This document shows, in pieces, positions 33,823 to 45,044 of a DNA stretch of 64,000 bases. Source of the stretch: Cymbomonas tetramitiformis (taxonomy: Eukaryota; Chlorophyta; Pyramimonadophyceae; Pyramimonadales; Pyramimonadaceae); contig LGRX02029370.1 of NCBI GenBank assembly GCA_001247695.2, positions 1 to 64,000 of the forward strand, written 5' to 3'. A program made the position numbers and the translations under genes. The notes beneath the pieces are model-generated. The model was not told where the DNA came from. It saw nothing but the letters and a program-made list of their open reading frames with translations, and made no database searches. The first letter of the stretch is position 1; each line of letters opens with the position of its first letter.

Positions 33823-35475
33823 TCAGCAGGGTGCCCGCTGAGGTGCATTCGCTCGAGGTGGGCTGACATGAGTGGTGTCGCTGGTGGTAGGGCTCACATG
33901 GGTGGTGTCACTGGTAGTAGGGCTCACATGTGTAGTGCCACTGGTGGTAGGGCTAACATGGGTAGTGCCGCTTACTGTGGGGCTCACGTGGGTAGTGCCG
34001 CTTGTTGTGGGGCTCACATGGGTAGCGACACTATTGGTGAGACTGCCATGGGTGAGAGGATCCTCGTCATGCTGAGGGCTGCCAGCAGGGGAGTTGTGGG
34101 CGAGCTGGTGGGAGCTCTGGTGGTCAGTTCTCGTCTGAGGGGTCCCAGCTGCTGCCATCTGCTGGGTGAAGCAGAGCGAGTTGACCGAGGACTCCTCTTC
34201 CATCACCTCAGGGTCTTCAGCGATGGGGTGGCTGTCGAGACAGGGTGGCGCTTCATCCGCTTCATGCGTTTTGACGGTGGTCATCTGCTGGGTGAAGCAA
34301 AGCGAACTGGGTGCGGAGGTCTCCTCCGCCTCTGAGCAGTAGGATGAACCTTCGGGGTTTCCTCCCGGAGTGGCCGGCGCGTTATCATGGTGCGAAGATG
34401 TAGTCTCTGTTGTGGGCTCGGCCAGCGAGGATGATGGAGGGGATGCTCCCAAGGGGCTGGGACCCAGCTTCCTCATCTTGTACCGGTGTACTGCGTGCAG
34501 ACTGCACCAGGCGCCAGGTAGACCCACATCTCCCGCTGTCCCAGGTATCGTGCCCACTTCAGTGTCCAGGGTGCAGAGGGATGTCGAAGACCTCGCTGCT
34601 GCCCTTCGTGCGCCCTCCTTTTCCCACAGCCTGCTACCTGGGGAAGAGTCTGGACTCGAAGTGGCGATTGCCTTTTGCTGCTCGGCAGGCGACAGCTCTC
34701 TCCAAGCCGCGTAGAGGTCGTGGGAGCTAGTGTTAGAGGATTCGGGGACTTGCTGGCGACCGTCGTGTGAAAGGAGGTGCCACAATGCTATGCGCTGATG
34801 GCCTTCCTTGCGATCTTGAGGTTCGCGGGCAATGCGTATCCTCTCTGCCAGCTGGTTGGCGCGGTTCACGCGCTCCTTTGGCGATCGACTCCCAGAGTGT
34901 ACGCGGCTGCGGACGCGCTCCGACATCTTATCCACCAGGTCCTTGGCAGCCTCTGGGGACTTGCGCAGAGCTCTGCGGACCTTCTGCATGGCGACTTCGA
35001 GGGGGAGGGAGTACAGATCTCTCTTCCAGTGCCACGCAGTTAGCCTTTTCCGTGGGTCTGCGAGGTTGGACTGATAGATGGGCAGCGGTAGGACAACACG
35101 CGGTCGGGGGCGAAGGTCGCGGGGCTCTCCGCGGTTGTTGCCCATAATGGGGGGTCTGTGCCGGGGAACTCGCCGTCCCCTCCGACCCTCAATCCTCGCT
35201 TGTGTATAAGCGGGGCCGTCATCAAGAGGTAGCGACGGCTCATCGAAGGGGGTGCTTCCTGCGAGAGGGTGGCTGGACAAGTCATCCCTCGGCGGCGATG
35301 GGGCACCAGCTGAGCGGTAGGTGCGTCGCAAGCGGGTCCCAGAGGTGAAGGCCACACTCTTGGGGTGGGGACGTTGGCCCCAAGGGTCTCTGCGTCCTCG
35401 GGCGCGTCGGGGTTCCACTGGTTCTGACCGCTTCTCCAGGGCGGAGAGGGTCTGATCATCAGGGCAAGACCTCAC
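33823..35475 (-). CDS. Retrotransposon ORF2, unknown function
   Basis: 550 codons in the same frame as gag, separated from it only by the gag TGA and 13 further sense codons, so it may be the C-terminal part of a gag read-through product. It has a basic, helical N-half (DKMSERVRSRVHSGSRSP, NQLAERIRIA, WHLLSHDGRQ), then an acidic/Ser-rich half with a duplicated SLCFTQQM motif, and a C-terminal array of a 10-residue THVSPTTSGT-like repeat (six or more copies, 33860-34020). No known domain was recognised. Structural or nucleic-acid-binding accessory roles are possible; this is inference. It ends at 33823, overlapping the open pol frame. Confidence 0.7.
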   Translation of the reverse strand: MRSCPDDQTLSALEKRSEPVEPRRARGRRDPWGQRPHPKSVAFTSGTRLRRTYRSAGAPSPPRDDLSSHPLAGSTPFDEPSLPLDDGPAYTQARIEGRRGRRVPRHRPPIMGNNRGEPRDLRPRPRVVLPLPIYQSNLADPRKRLTAWHWKRDLYSLPLEVAMQKVRRALRKSPEAAKDLVDKMSERVRSRVHSGSRSPKERVNRANQLAERIRIAREPQDRKEGHQRIALWHLLSHDGRQQVPESSNTSSHDLYAAWRELSPAEQQKAIATSSPDSSPGSRLWEKEGARRAAARSSTSLCTLDTEVGTIPGTAGDVGLPGAWCSLHAVHRYKMRKLGPSPLGASPPSSSLAEPTTETTSSHHDNAPATPGGNPEGSSYCSEAEETSAPSSLCFTQQMTTVKTHEADEAPPCLDSHPIAEDPEVMEEESSVNSLCFTQQMAAAGTPQTRTDHQSSHQLAHNSPAGSPQHDEDPLTHGSLTNSVATHVSPTTSGTTHVSPTVSGTTHVSPTTSGTTHVSPTTSDTTHVSPTTSDTTHVSPPRANAPQRAPC

Positions 35476-35514
35476 TTCCCCGAAGGGCAGGGTCTGGGGC
35501 TGGCCGCCGGCCAG

Positions 35515-38426
35515 TCATTCATCGCTCTCCACCGGGGGAAGGCCGTCACCCTCCACAAGCTCGATGCCCGCAAGGGCCGCCAGGGTCTGATAGCTCTGCT
35601 CGTCCTCACAGGTAGCGAGAGCCAGGACCTCCTCGGAGAACTCTTCTGGGCCGCCATCCACCGAGGAGATGTCCTCCTGCTGCTCGATGGCCCAAACGAC
35701 GGCGGCTACAAACCCAGGGGAGTTCGCCAGTCGAGCGGGTGCATTGGCCCTCCACTCCTTGAGTTTAGCCTCGTCCGTACAGTTACGGACGATGTGCTCC
35801 TCAGAGCCGCAGGCGAAGCACCGGCGGACTTTCGGAGCGTCAGGGCGGGAGAGGCCAGGTGGTGGTGGCAAAGGAGTCACTGCCGCGGCGACGGTGGTGG
35901 CAGGCCCGTTCTCCAGCATGGCAAGAGCTGGGCGGCTCGAAGAGGGGGTACGCCTGTAGAAGGGGGTGCGAGGTGGTGGGTTAGCGAAGGAAACAGCACG
36001 GGGAGGACGGTCTTGAGAGCGCCTCTGAGCCGCCTCCGTGTCAATGTCACTCTCCACCTCCTCAGCAACTTCCCGAATCTTCAATAAGGCGTTGTGGGTG
36101 CCTGGGATGTCGTCAGCGACGGCCTTCCTCTCCCACTCTTCTGGTTTGGAGACATCCAAGTGGATGGCTCTCAGGCGCCGCATCACCTTGGGTGCATATT
36201 TCAGCCCCCGGCGGTACGTAGAGAGCATCGACAAGTTGGTCATCTCCACGCAATTTGGGACTCTGCTGGCCAAGAAGTTGACGGAGGCCATGCGGGTCTC
36301 CAGTCGCGAGAAATACTCCGCCGCGGTCTCGTTCACCGCCTGCTTCAGGGCAATGGCCTCGCCGTGTGCGTTCTCCAGGTAGGCCTGCGTCAGAGAGCAC
36401 ACCGCCAGATCGCTGAAGAACACGTCCAGGTCCCCGTAGCGTTGGTGCCAAGCTTGCTCGGACCCAAAGGTCCCTGCCGCGCGCTCCAAGAACTTTCTCT
36501 GCTGGTCTTGAAGAGTGTACTCCTTGAAGCTCCAAAGAAGGCTTGACACACTCGCCTGGTACTCTGATACTGATGGCGTACAACTGGGAGTGGTCTGTGC
36601 TTCGATCACGATGGCCTCCTGGAATACCTTCCGCACCATGTGGGAGTAGTGCTCCAACTGCGTCAGGAGGCCCTCCTTGTCGGCCGATTTTGTGTCGGAC
36701 GCGGAGCGGGGAAACCTGGTGACGCTCTTGACCAGCTTTAGCACCATCTCTTTGGTCTTGTGCTCCAGGCGGACCTCGTCTGGAGATGCTCGCAGGTTAG
36801 TGCCCTGCGGCAGACGGACGATGCCTGGAACAAAGGGGGTGGCACTGGGAGAGAGCACGGGGTTTGCAGCGGCGGCAGAGTGAACGGGGTTCACGGTAGC
36901 GGCAGAGTGAACGGGGTTTGCGGCGGCGGAATGGGGAAAACGGGCAGGAGGTGATGGTCCCGGGGCATGCGCGGGCGGAGGCGCAGGCGCGGGATTTGTG
37001 GGGACTGCGGTCGGAGTGGGCGGTAATGTAGGGGCTGATGGTGGTGCGGGGAGTGGAAGAGGTGTATGGAAGGGCAGGGATGTGGATGGTTGTGCGGCCA
37101 CCACGCTCATGCTCCGGTACCAATCGGAGTTGCTGACCTCCGACCACGCGGCGAGCCCGTCCTGATCGAAGTTCTGCATCTCCGACTCCCGCGCAGTAGC
37201 AGGGATCCACTCCCACACTGGCTGCCCCATGCTGGTAGACCGCACATTGGCCGCGGCCGGGTCCCCCATTGCCATATCCATGACCTCGCGGTCGACCATG
37301 AGGACCCAGGTCTCCACACGAGGGTTGGTAAGGGGTAGGGGTGCATGGTGTAGCCGGCCCCCCATGCGCGCATATGCAGTCAGCGGCGCTCCCAGCAGGG
37401 GCATGATCCTGAACAAGATGGCGTCGCCCTGCACCCCAGCCCGGCGGCGTTCGTCCCATGGTAGGGAGACGGTTGCCGCGCCTCGCACCCCAGCTGACTG
37501 ATGCACCCACAATGACCCACCATCGTGGGTGACGAAGAGGGCTCTGACCTCTGGGTATTGAGGGTAGGAGGGCTCTGGTGCGGGATCGTCAGGGGGATCC
37601 TGAGGTGGATCACCAGGGGGGCCTGGTGGCGAGTCGCTTGGACTGGAGTCTCTGGGCTCTGAGTCGGGGTTGCCACCGCCGTGCACCACCGTCTCCATCG
37701 ACTGCCGCCGGCGGGCCACCATCATGTTATGGGGATTTGGCCGGCCCTGAGTGGGAGGTTCGGCGGGAGCGGTCTCAGCGGCGGTCTGAGGCACTGGAGG
37801 GGTTACGCTGGCGGCGGCGTCTGCCTCGTGTAGATGGTCCGCCGTCAGGCCCTGTGCGCTGCCCTGAGGGTCGCCTGGTGGGGAGACTCCTGCCGACGTC
37901 GTCGCACCAGGCAGCGCGAGTCCTCTTGAGAGCACCGCGGAGATGTCCAGGGCCTGTACTGCCGCTAGGACTTCTCTGCGAATGTGTTCACTTCGGCTGC
38001 TCGCGTCCGAGTCAGAGCCGGACCTGTGGGCGGCCCTCCGCCTGCGCTCAGCTCGTGCCTGCGTGCTTCGGCTGCCTCTGGTCCCCGTGCTGGTGCGGCT
38101 GATGTCCGTGCCAGAGTCGGGGTCAGAGTGATCAGGTGCGTGGCTTGGACCTGGGAGATGCTTGCCGTGTGTCGCAGGGCCCGAAGATGCCCTTCGGGAA
38201 CGCCGACGCCGGCGAGTCTCTGAGGTTGTCGCCACCGCGGGAAGGTGACGCACCAAGAGCTGGGTACCGCCCAAGACGTTCTGCTGAACCCTGCTGTCAA
38301 GGGGTACCTGCAGAGGGTCCGGCAGGGCCGCGGCGCCGATGCTGATGAAGTGCTGCAGCGATGAGGGATCCGCGCCTGAGTCATGAAGCACGGAGGTGGC
38401 TGGCGCCAGCTGATGGGGCTGCTGTG

Positions 38427-38458
<32 letters not shown>

Positions 38459-38940
38459 TGCTGTAACTGCTGCTGCATCGGTTCCAGTGGCTGCTGCTGA
38501 AGCCACTGCTGTTGCTGCTGCTGGTACGCGAGCCACTGCTGCTGCTGCTGTAGCTGTTGTTGGAACGGTGTGGGATATGCGCCCACGGGGTGATGGGTTC
38601 CCAGTGTGAACGGCACTGGTGATACTCCCCCAGCGAGGGGCGCTGATTGGGGCAATACCCAATTGACGCCGTTCCATACAGCCTGTGCGGGGGTGCCATC
38701 CGGCATAGTATAAGGGCGGGGCACCGCTGTGTAGGGCATGGTGGTGCCTGGGTGTGGAATGGGGTGAGCGGAAGCATATGTGGTGGGCGATGGGAAGGTT
38801 ATGGGAGAGAACAGAGTGTGGTGTAGCTGCTCTGCGCTGACACTCATGCTGGGAAATGCCTCTGATGTCTGCTGTGACATCCTGATTGCTGAGCTGGTTG
38901 AGATCAAGGACTGGGTGTGGCAATAGCCACAGGTGAGCAA
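35515..38940 (-). CDS. Retrotransposon Gag with CCHC zinc knuckle
   Basis: 1141 codons from the ATG at 38940; an alternative start is Met21 (MSQQTSEAF). The N-terminal third is Gln-rich, with runs of CAG/CTG-type codons (38401-38580). It is followed by Ser/Arg-rich and Pro-rich stretches. A helical capsid-like region occupies roughly 700-960 (LVKSVTRFPRSASDTKS, FERAAGTFGSEQAWHQR-like, VNFLASRVPNC). The zinc knuckle is C1041-x2-C1044-x4-H1049-x4-C1054 (CFACGSEEHIVRNC). The protein ends ESDE with TGA followed by C, a weak termination context. Gag is usually much shorter in this superfamily; the long low-complexity N-terminus is unusual. Confidence 0.88.
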
Positions 38941-40067
38941 AGTGGTGAGTGCTCGCCTTTTTTATTTAATTAGTCTCGTCCTCTTCGATGTCGCTCGCTG
39001 GAGGCGAAGGGGCGGGACTTCCAGGTGGTGATGGGGGAACCCAATCAGCGCCAAGGAGGACCCAAGGGGGGGCGTCGATCACTTGTATTGCCTGGAGATG
39101 CCACACGTGGTCGTAATGTGCTGGTGGGATAGCCAGCGTGACTATATCCAGGCGCTCAGTTCTCCTCCTCGTCGTCAGAGGAAGAGGGGGAAGGAGGACC
39201 GCTCCAAGGACCGCTCTGCCAGAAGGCGCCTGCTGGTGGGTAGGTGGGGTCTGGAGGGAATACCCACTTGATGGGTCCTTGTTTCCACCACGCTCTTCTG
39301 TATTCTTCTGGCGAAGGGGGTACTGCCATGCACCGGCGAACTCAAAATTTCGCCAGGGCTCCGCGACACAGATTTCAAGTGCCTATGTATGCAGGCAGGG
39401 GTCAAGGAACTGCAACCAGAAAGCTCAGCAAGGTCCCAGAAGGTAACCGGACTTCGTACACTCCCAAAATATCCCAGCCAGAGGGTAAACCAGAGGTGTC
39501 CAGAAACTGTCCAGAAACTGTCCAGAAGCCACTAAAAGAGCTGTTTTGAGGGGCTTTCCCAGCTGCTGGTGGCCGTGAGGGCGGTATTGGGGGGTTCTAG
39601 GGTGTTCTATGGGGTCTGGGGAAGGAGTTTTTGGTGGTGGGGGCTACTGTGGAAGGTTTCGGGGTAGGCTGAAAACGGGCTAACACGGCTATTTTGGGCT
39701 GTTTTTGGCTGTTTTTCGCCTTTTTAAGGCTCTAGAAAGTGGGCTATGAGGTTTTCCTGGCTACTATAAACCGGGGAAACCCTTTAGGGTGCTCCCTGAC
39801 GGTTGTTTGTAGCCTGGGGCAGACTTGGAAGTTAAGATCGGAAAACGAATGCTGACTTTTTTGAGCCTGGTTGGGCCCCCAGTGTTAAGGGGCGAAAATA
39901 TGAAGTTTTGGAGATGTTTTCCAAAGGATACGGCCGTTGTATACGAAAAAAATGTACTTACGGAGGCTAAAATTGCGCCCAGATAGCCGGAAGTGCAGCT
40001 CTCCCCCTGTATTACAACGGAAGTTACAAAAGGCCCGTGGGCGAGTTGCGCAGAGGCGAAATCGCAG

Positions 40068-40080
40068 CACGCTGATACCA
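40068..40080 (-). other. Primer-binding site, initiator Met tRNA type
   Basis: Two bases inside the right LTR the minus strand reads TGGTATCAGCGTG. The TGGTATCAG core is the usual complement of the initiator-methionine tRNA 3' end used by plant-type Ty3/gypsy elements. Confidence 0.82.
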
Positions 40081-40082
40081 AA

Positions 40083-40751
40083 TGTGCCAGGGGCACGACG
40101 ACAGATGCTCGGAGATATGTTTTTGATTGAACGTGCAAAGGTACACAATTCGGATTTTTATAATATACTGGATCAGGGCCAGATTGAGGTACAAACGATA
40201 ATTCGGTTCCGAGTTCTGAAGGCTAAACACTTCTCAAGTGCTCTACTTATTCACTCGTCACTCAGGTTGCAGGGTCAACCACTCGAGAGCCGATGTCACA
40301 CTTCGGCTCAACGTTCAGTTCCCGATCCGATCTCATTTCTAATTCCGATTCGTCATTCTCGATTCAGATGTTATGCCAACAGGCTGACACGATGACTGCC
40401 CCACAGTACTGTCATACTACTGTACTGTCATACTGTCATACTGTCATAGCGTCATACTGTCATATTGTCATAACCTTAATATCTGATATTCGATTTCATT
40501 GTCTTTTCAACCCCGATGCGAATCTGACCATTCTTCGAGGGTCTGACTGAGTTCCACGATGACACCCCCCACAGTACTGTCATACTACTATAGTGTCATA
40601 CTGTCATAGTGTCATACCCCGGACATCTGGTATTCATTCTCATCGTGATTTCAAGCCCAATCTCACTGTCATCGTGCCAATCCCAGATTACCCCCGATGA
40701 CGCACATACGGACGCATAGACATATCGGCTCACGCTGTGCCTCCGGGCACA
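40083..40751 (-). repeat. 5' LTR (669 bp)
   Basis: Same ends (TGTGCC...GGCACA) as 27027-27719. Nearly identical apart from a C/T near 40464, an A/G near 40702 and three fewer TGTCATAC units. Promoter elements were not identified. Confidence 0.93.
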
Positions 40752-40756
40752 CAGTG

Positions 40757-41756
40757 GCCATAATGACCAGCATATGATGCCGTAGAAATATTCGGCATCA
40801 TGGCTTCCACTGAGAAGAAACAATGACGATCAGGTTTAACAATAGTATTAGCTTGCTAGAAAGTAGATTTGGACGATGAGGCAATTGGTAGGATGATCCT
40901 TACTCCACAAGCACACAGTCAACGTGGGTACTCCAGTCAAACTTGCAAGTGTGAACTTGCGCCAGGTTACAGTTATTCGGGAAAATCCTCGGTGTTCCAT
41001 GGTTTCTCACACTATCTTATTCCTCCTCCACATATTCCGCAAAGTTTGGTCTTGTTTGCACACACTAATTCTGCATAGTGCGATGGTGAGGCGTTCAGCA
41101 TATGTATTATACATCGTGCTGAGGCGGAGCTACGCGTATGCCTATGGCAGCTCCAGCTGCATTCATTGCTGTGCCTATTTAACAAAACTAATCAATACGA
41201 TGTGGTCAATCTCTGTCAGGGCAGAGCTGAATCGCCAGCACTCACATGTAATTGGGATCAACAAAGAGCTCAGCAACCTTTGGAATCATCAGGATGCATC
41301 TAAGGCAAGTTCATATGCTTGATATAGGTCCATTGATCCAATGAAGAAAGCGCAGCTTCTCTTTGAAACAACCACTTTGGTGCTCTTGCAGTGAAATGTT
41401 ACAATGCAGCTCCCCCATGGGCAGTGTCAGAGGTCGCAGCAGCGCCCAGTGCAGCCCAGTGCAGCCCAGTGCTTGCCATGGGGTACGTGGGAACATGCCA
41501 CCGTGTGCTGCGGCGGAGCTCCGATGGGAGGCGCAGGCTCTTCATCCATGTCTTATCGCCCGCCCATTCTTTTCTTTTTCTTCTTTTCTTTCTTCCAAAT
41601 CACATTTATTGTGGCAATCAGGTGACATGCCATCCTCTCTTGGGCGACCCTCCCGCCTATGGCGGACGGGCAGTAAGCCCCTCTGCTCTGCACGCGTCAC
41701 CTTCGAGCAGCAGCCAAGCTCTGGTAGTGCCCGCCCGCCTCTCAACAACCAATTAT
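40757..41756. other. Intergenic, no gene recognised
   Basis: 1 kb between the retrotransposon and the 3' end of the CCCH gene. It contains a short CAGTGCAGCCCAGTGCAGCC duplication near 41445-41470 and a TC-rich stretch near 41565-41600. No supported exon. Confidence 0.5.
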
Positions 41757-43107
41757 TTAATCCCGATGGCCGAAGTCGATTCGCTTCTTCGGCCGCCACT
41801 CACTTGGCAAAGGGCCCAACCGTGACGCCAGACTCGGCTTATCCCCATGCTGAGGGCCCTCCGCATTCTCCTCCCAGCTGCTGGAGCGCCGCTTCTTCAG
41901 CAAGGTCCTCAAATCCCGGGAGCCCTCCTGCCCGTGCTGGTAGCGGCAATTGCCCCCCTTGAAGCACCCCTCTGGCGTATTGAAGTATCGGCAAAGCGGG
42001 GTGCCCTTGCCAATCCCCATGCTGCTGCTGCCGCCCCCTGGACCACTGGACCGGGATGGATCCAGCCTGTCCCACTCGAGTGGAAGCCGCTCATCCCGCA
42101 CCTCCCGCTCATCCCGCACCTCCCGCAGGTCCCTGTCCCGAGGCGGAGGCTCGTCGCTGAGGTATGACGGAGGCTTCCATCTATCATGTGACCACCCCAC
42201 CACAGGATCATGGGCCACGTGTCGCTCGCGTGACCTCTCCCTCGGAGGACCCGTCCCCCATTCCTGCTGCCGCCGCGATGGCCCGCTGCGGTTGCTACCC
42301 CCGTGCGGCTCCCAGTCGCGGTCACGCTCGCGGCCTTGGCGATGTTCTGGACTGCGGCTCCGGTCATTCCAATGCCGGTCGCTGCCCCGCCACGGTGAGG
42401 TCGCTTGCTTGTCTCGGTCGTCCCCCCTGAAAGGCCTTGGAGCCACCTCAACGGGCATTGCCAGCGCGCGGCGCGGCGGCAACGCGGCACCCGGATAGCG
42501 TGGGTCCTCGTGGAGGAAGCGGCACACCGGCCCCTTTGCACAGCCATCCTTTCCTTTGTATCCGAAGAAGAACATGCAGAGGCGGTTCTTGGTGAGATAG
42601 CCTGGATCAGAGTGCTCCGCGGGCGCCTCCGACACGGAGGGGGGGCCTGCCAAAGATGCCTCTCTCCCCGGCATGTCCCTCTTCTCACAGGCCACAGGCC
42701 TCCTTTGGATTTCCGCAGACAACGTGGAAGAACCTCCGTGGTGTGACTGCAAGCTCTCAACCATCTTTGTCGCTGCCACAGATTGCCCGGGCTTTTCCCC
42801 GAGCCCACTGAGTTGCTGCGCGATGTGCGGCAATTTCTTGGGGGGGCTGTCTCCAGAAGGGACTCTGACAACGGGTACAGTCGGGCTTGGTGTTTGGATG
42901 GCGCTTCCGGCATCCCCATGTGATTGGCCAGCCTCGGGACGGGTCAAGTCCTCGAAGAAGTTGTCCACAGCCACCTGCTGTTCACGGTCATGCTTCCAAT
43001 CGTGCAGGTCGTTGTGGTTGTGGGAGAACCGGCACTTGTCACCGTTTTTGCACATCTGCCTCGTCACGCCCATCGCGCCCACACCGAAGAAGAACCGGCA
43101 CGGCACA
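41757..43107 (-). CDS. CCCH-type zinc-finger protein, three fingers
   Basis: A single long exon starting after acceptor ATTTTTAG (43108-43109) and ending with TAA at 41757. Three CCCH fingers are visible: C-x15-C-x5-C-x3-H (PCRFFFG... MCKNGDKCRFSH), C-x11-C-x5-C-x3-H (LCMFFFGYKGKDGCAKG then PVCRFLH) and C-x8-C-x5-C-x3-H (LCRYFNTPEGCFKGGNCRYQH). Between fingers 2 and 3 is an Arg/Asp/Ser-rich region (RSRSPEHRQGRERDRDW, REVRDEREVRDE). The tail is Lys/Arg-rich. CCCH proteins of this build usually bind RNA and act in mRNA processing or decay (family knowledge). No start codon lies close to the acceptor, so a 5' exon is missing, and none was found with confidence in 43.1-44.4 kb. Confidence 0.8.
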
Positions 43108-43244
43108 CTAAAAATTATCCCCCCCGCCCAAGGCAATCGCGCCAGCCGATCCCCACCCCCTCCGTCTGTCAGTGCAGCCTTCCTTCCGAGCCAGCACCTC
43201 GGCCCCCTTAGCTTGTACCTCAGGTGCCCCACGGGGTTCTCACA

Positions 43245-43430
43245 GGCACACTCACGCACCGATGGATTGGCATGTCAGAATCGTGCGGCACTCATGGGTA
43301 ATGCGCACCGATGGATCGGCATGTCAGAATCGTGCGGCACTCATGGGCAATGCGAACCGATGGATCGGCATGTCAGAATCGTGCGGCACTCATGGGTAAT
43401 GCGCACCGATGGATCGGTGTGTCAGCATCC
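43245..43430. repeat. 49-bp minisatellite, about four copies
   Basis: Units of GGCACTCATGGGTAATGCGC + ACCGATGGATCGGCATGTCA + GAATCGTGC. CCGATGGATCGG within each unit is close to palindromic. Confidence 0.9.
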
Positions 43431-43724
43431 TGCGGTACTGAGGCCGGCTCGGCAACAGGGGTTGATACGGTTGCAGCCTCTGCGCCACTGTTCCGCCGCA
43501 CCGACATGTTGAAAGACTCATTGTATTCTGCACCGTACCAGTGTCCGATGACCTGGGACTCCCGCAAGGCCACCATTCTCCGATCAATGGTGAACCAGTG
43601 ACGAGCGCAACAGCTCTGCCAAATAAGCTGGGACTCCCGCAGTGGGCCACGGTCCTCCGGGCAGTTGTCGGTGCAACAGCGCATGAAATGATCGCAGAAG
43701 CCCCTCTCGCTCGAGTCCCCCCTC

Positions 43725-43940
43725 AGCCATACAGCACACCTCTGACACGACTCTCGCTCGAGTCCCCCCTCAGCCATACAGCACACCTCTGACACGACTC
43801 TCGCTCGAGTCCCCCCTCAGCCATACAGCACACCTCTGACGACTCTCGCTCGAGTCCCCTCTAAGCCATACAGCACACCTCTGACACGACCCTCGCTCGA
43901 GTCCCCCCTCAGCCATACAGCACACCTCTGTCACGACTTA
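43725..43940. repeat. 47-bp minisatellite, about five copies
   Basis: Units of GACTCTCGCTCGAGTCCCCC + CTCAGCCATACAGCACACCT + CTGACAC with few differences; one copy lacks three bases. Confidence 0.9.
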
Positions 43941-44393
43941 TGCCTGCCCAGGAGTCCCTCCCCAAACCCTAGACATCACCGCCTCCTGCTGTGAGGGGTA
44001 AGGTCCCGAGCTCCTCGCTGCTCACGTGCATGGTTCTTGAAGGATTCTTGCAAGACGTTTCAGCCTACGTGGCAGAGGTGCTGTAGCAGCAGGATATGGC
44101 AGCGGGGTGTCAGAGGTCTATGGCAAGGTGCGAGGAGGGCCGTGGGATCACTTAGTGAGGGCCATGTGTGTCTCCAGCACGGCCTTCTCTACTCCGGGAC
44201 TTGCTGGCACAAGTCTGCAACAAGGCAGGGAGGGGCAGGGGGGTGCCGAATTACCTTGTCGATGCCTTTTACGTCTCTGAGCTCAATGAAGCCAAAGGCA
44301 TTTTGCTGGGCTGTAAATTTCGCCCACGATTGCACCACTGCAGCTCCGACCACCACAAGCAGCACCCCCCTTGCCCGTTCAACAACTGGGAGT

Positions 44394-45044
44394 CACATCG
44401 GCAATGTGCATTTGGGCGGTATCTCTGCGGCCCTTCCGAGCAGCTCACCTGAAAATCTCCCAAGCTTCCTGCCGATTAGGCAAGCAGCCTGCTGGGCGAG
44501 GCTCTCCTCCGTGCCGGAGTAGTCACCCACCGGCTGGAAGGAGGCGTAGAGGGAATTCTTCAGGGCAACTGTCGGGTGGCGGCCGAGTACCACCTGGACT
44601 GAGGTGCCTGGGAGCCGGTGCACACGGCCGAGAAAGTGAAGGTTTTGCCTATTCAGCACTTCCAGCACCAGTTCCTCGGAGCTTAGTTCCACCAACACGG
44701 CGCCATCCGAGACTCCCCCCAGCCGCTCCTTCTTCCTCTCCGGAGGTGCCGCCAGCACACTTCGGACCACTTCTGGAGGCAGAGGCGCCGCACCCGATCC
44801 CCCCTCGCCCAGAGTTAGGGACACCGAGCCAGAGGCGCGAGGGGGCGCGCAGCCAGGAGCATCGCATTGCAATGCCACATTCGACCTGGAAACCGGCCGA
44901 GGCAGAATCACCTGATGCGCGGAGCCCTTTCAGCAAGTCCATCACCAAGCCCGTGAGCTCGGCTTTAGTGTGCATCAATTCCACGACTTTCCTGCGGATG
45001 ATGAACCCGCAGCTCACCATCACGTCAGCCACGGCTTCGACGGC
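44394..45044 (-). CDS. Unrecognised multi-exon gene, partial
   Basis: Two stretches read like protein on the minus strand. 44912-45044, after acceptor CTCCCTGCAG, encodes AVEAVADVMVSCGFIIRRKV and LMHTKAELTGLVMDLLKGL. 44452-44885 contains SDGAVLVELSSEELVLEVLN, FLGRVHRLPG and LYASFQPVGDYSGTEESLAQ and ends at a GTGAGC donor. The two lie in different frames with only about 26 bases between obvious splice signals, so the exact join is unresolved. No known domain was recognised. Flanking minisatellites (43.2-43.9 kb) are probably intronic. Confidence 0.4.

Larger units (their letters stand above)
27027..40751 (-). mobile_element. Ty3/gypsy LTR retrotransposon with two methyltransferase domains
   Basis: A 13.7-kb element read from right to left. 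Both LTRs begin TGTGCC and end GGCACA and are flanked by the 5-bp direct duplication CAGTG (27022-27026 and 40752-40756). A primer-binding site lies next to the right LTR and a polypurine tract next to the left one. Coding order: gag, ORF2, protease-RT, RNase H, Dam-like methyltransferase, integrase, chromodomain, C5-methyltransferase. RNase H before integrase, the D-x61-D-x35-E integrase and the C-terminal chromodomain place it in Ty3/gypsy chromoviruses. The LTRs differ by two visible substitutions and by three copies of an 8-bp unit, so the insertion is recent. A 1.1-kb leader (38941-40082) has no recognised ORF. Confidence 0.93.
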
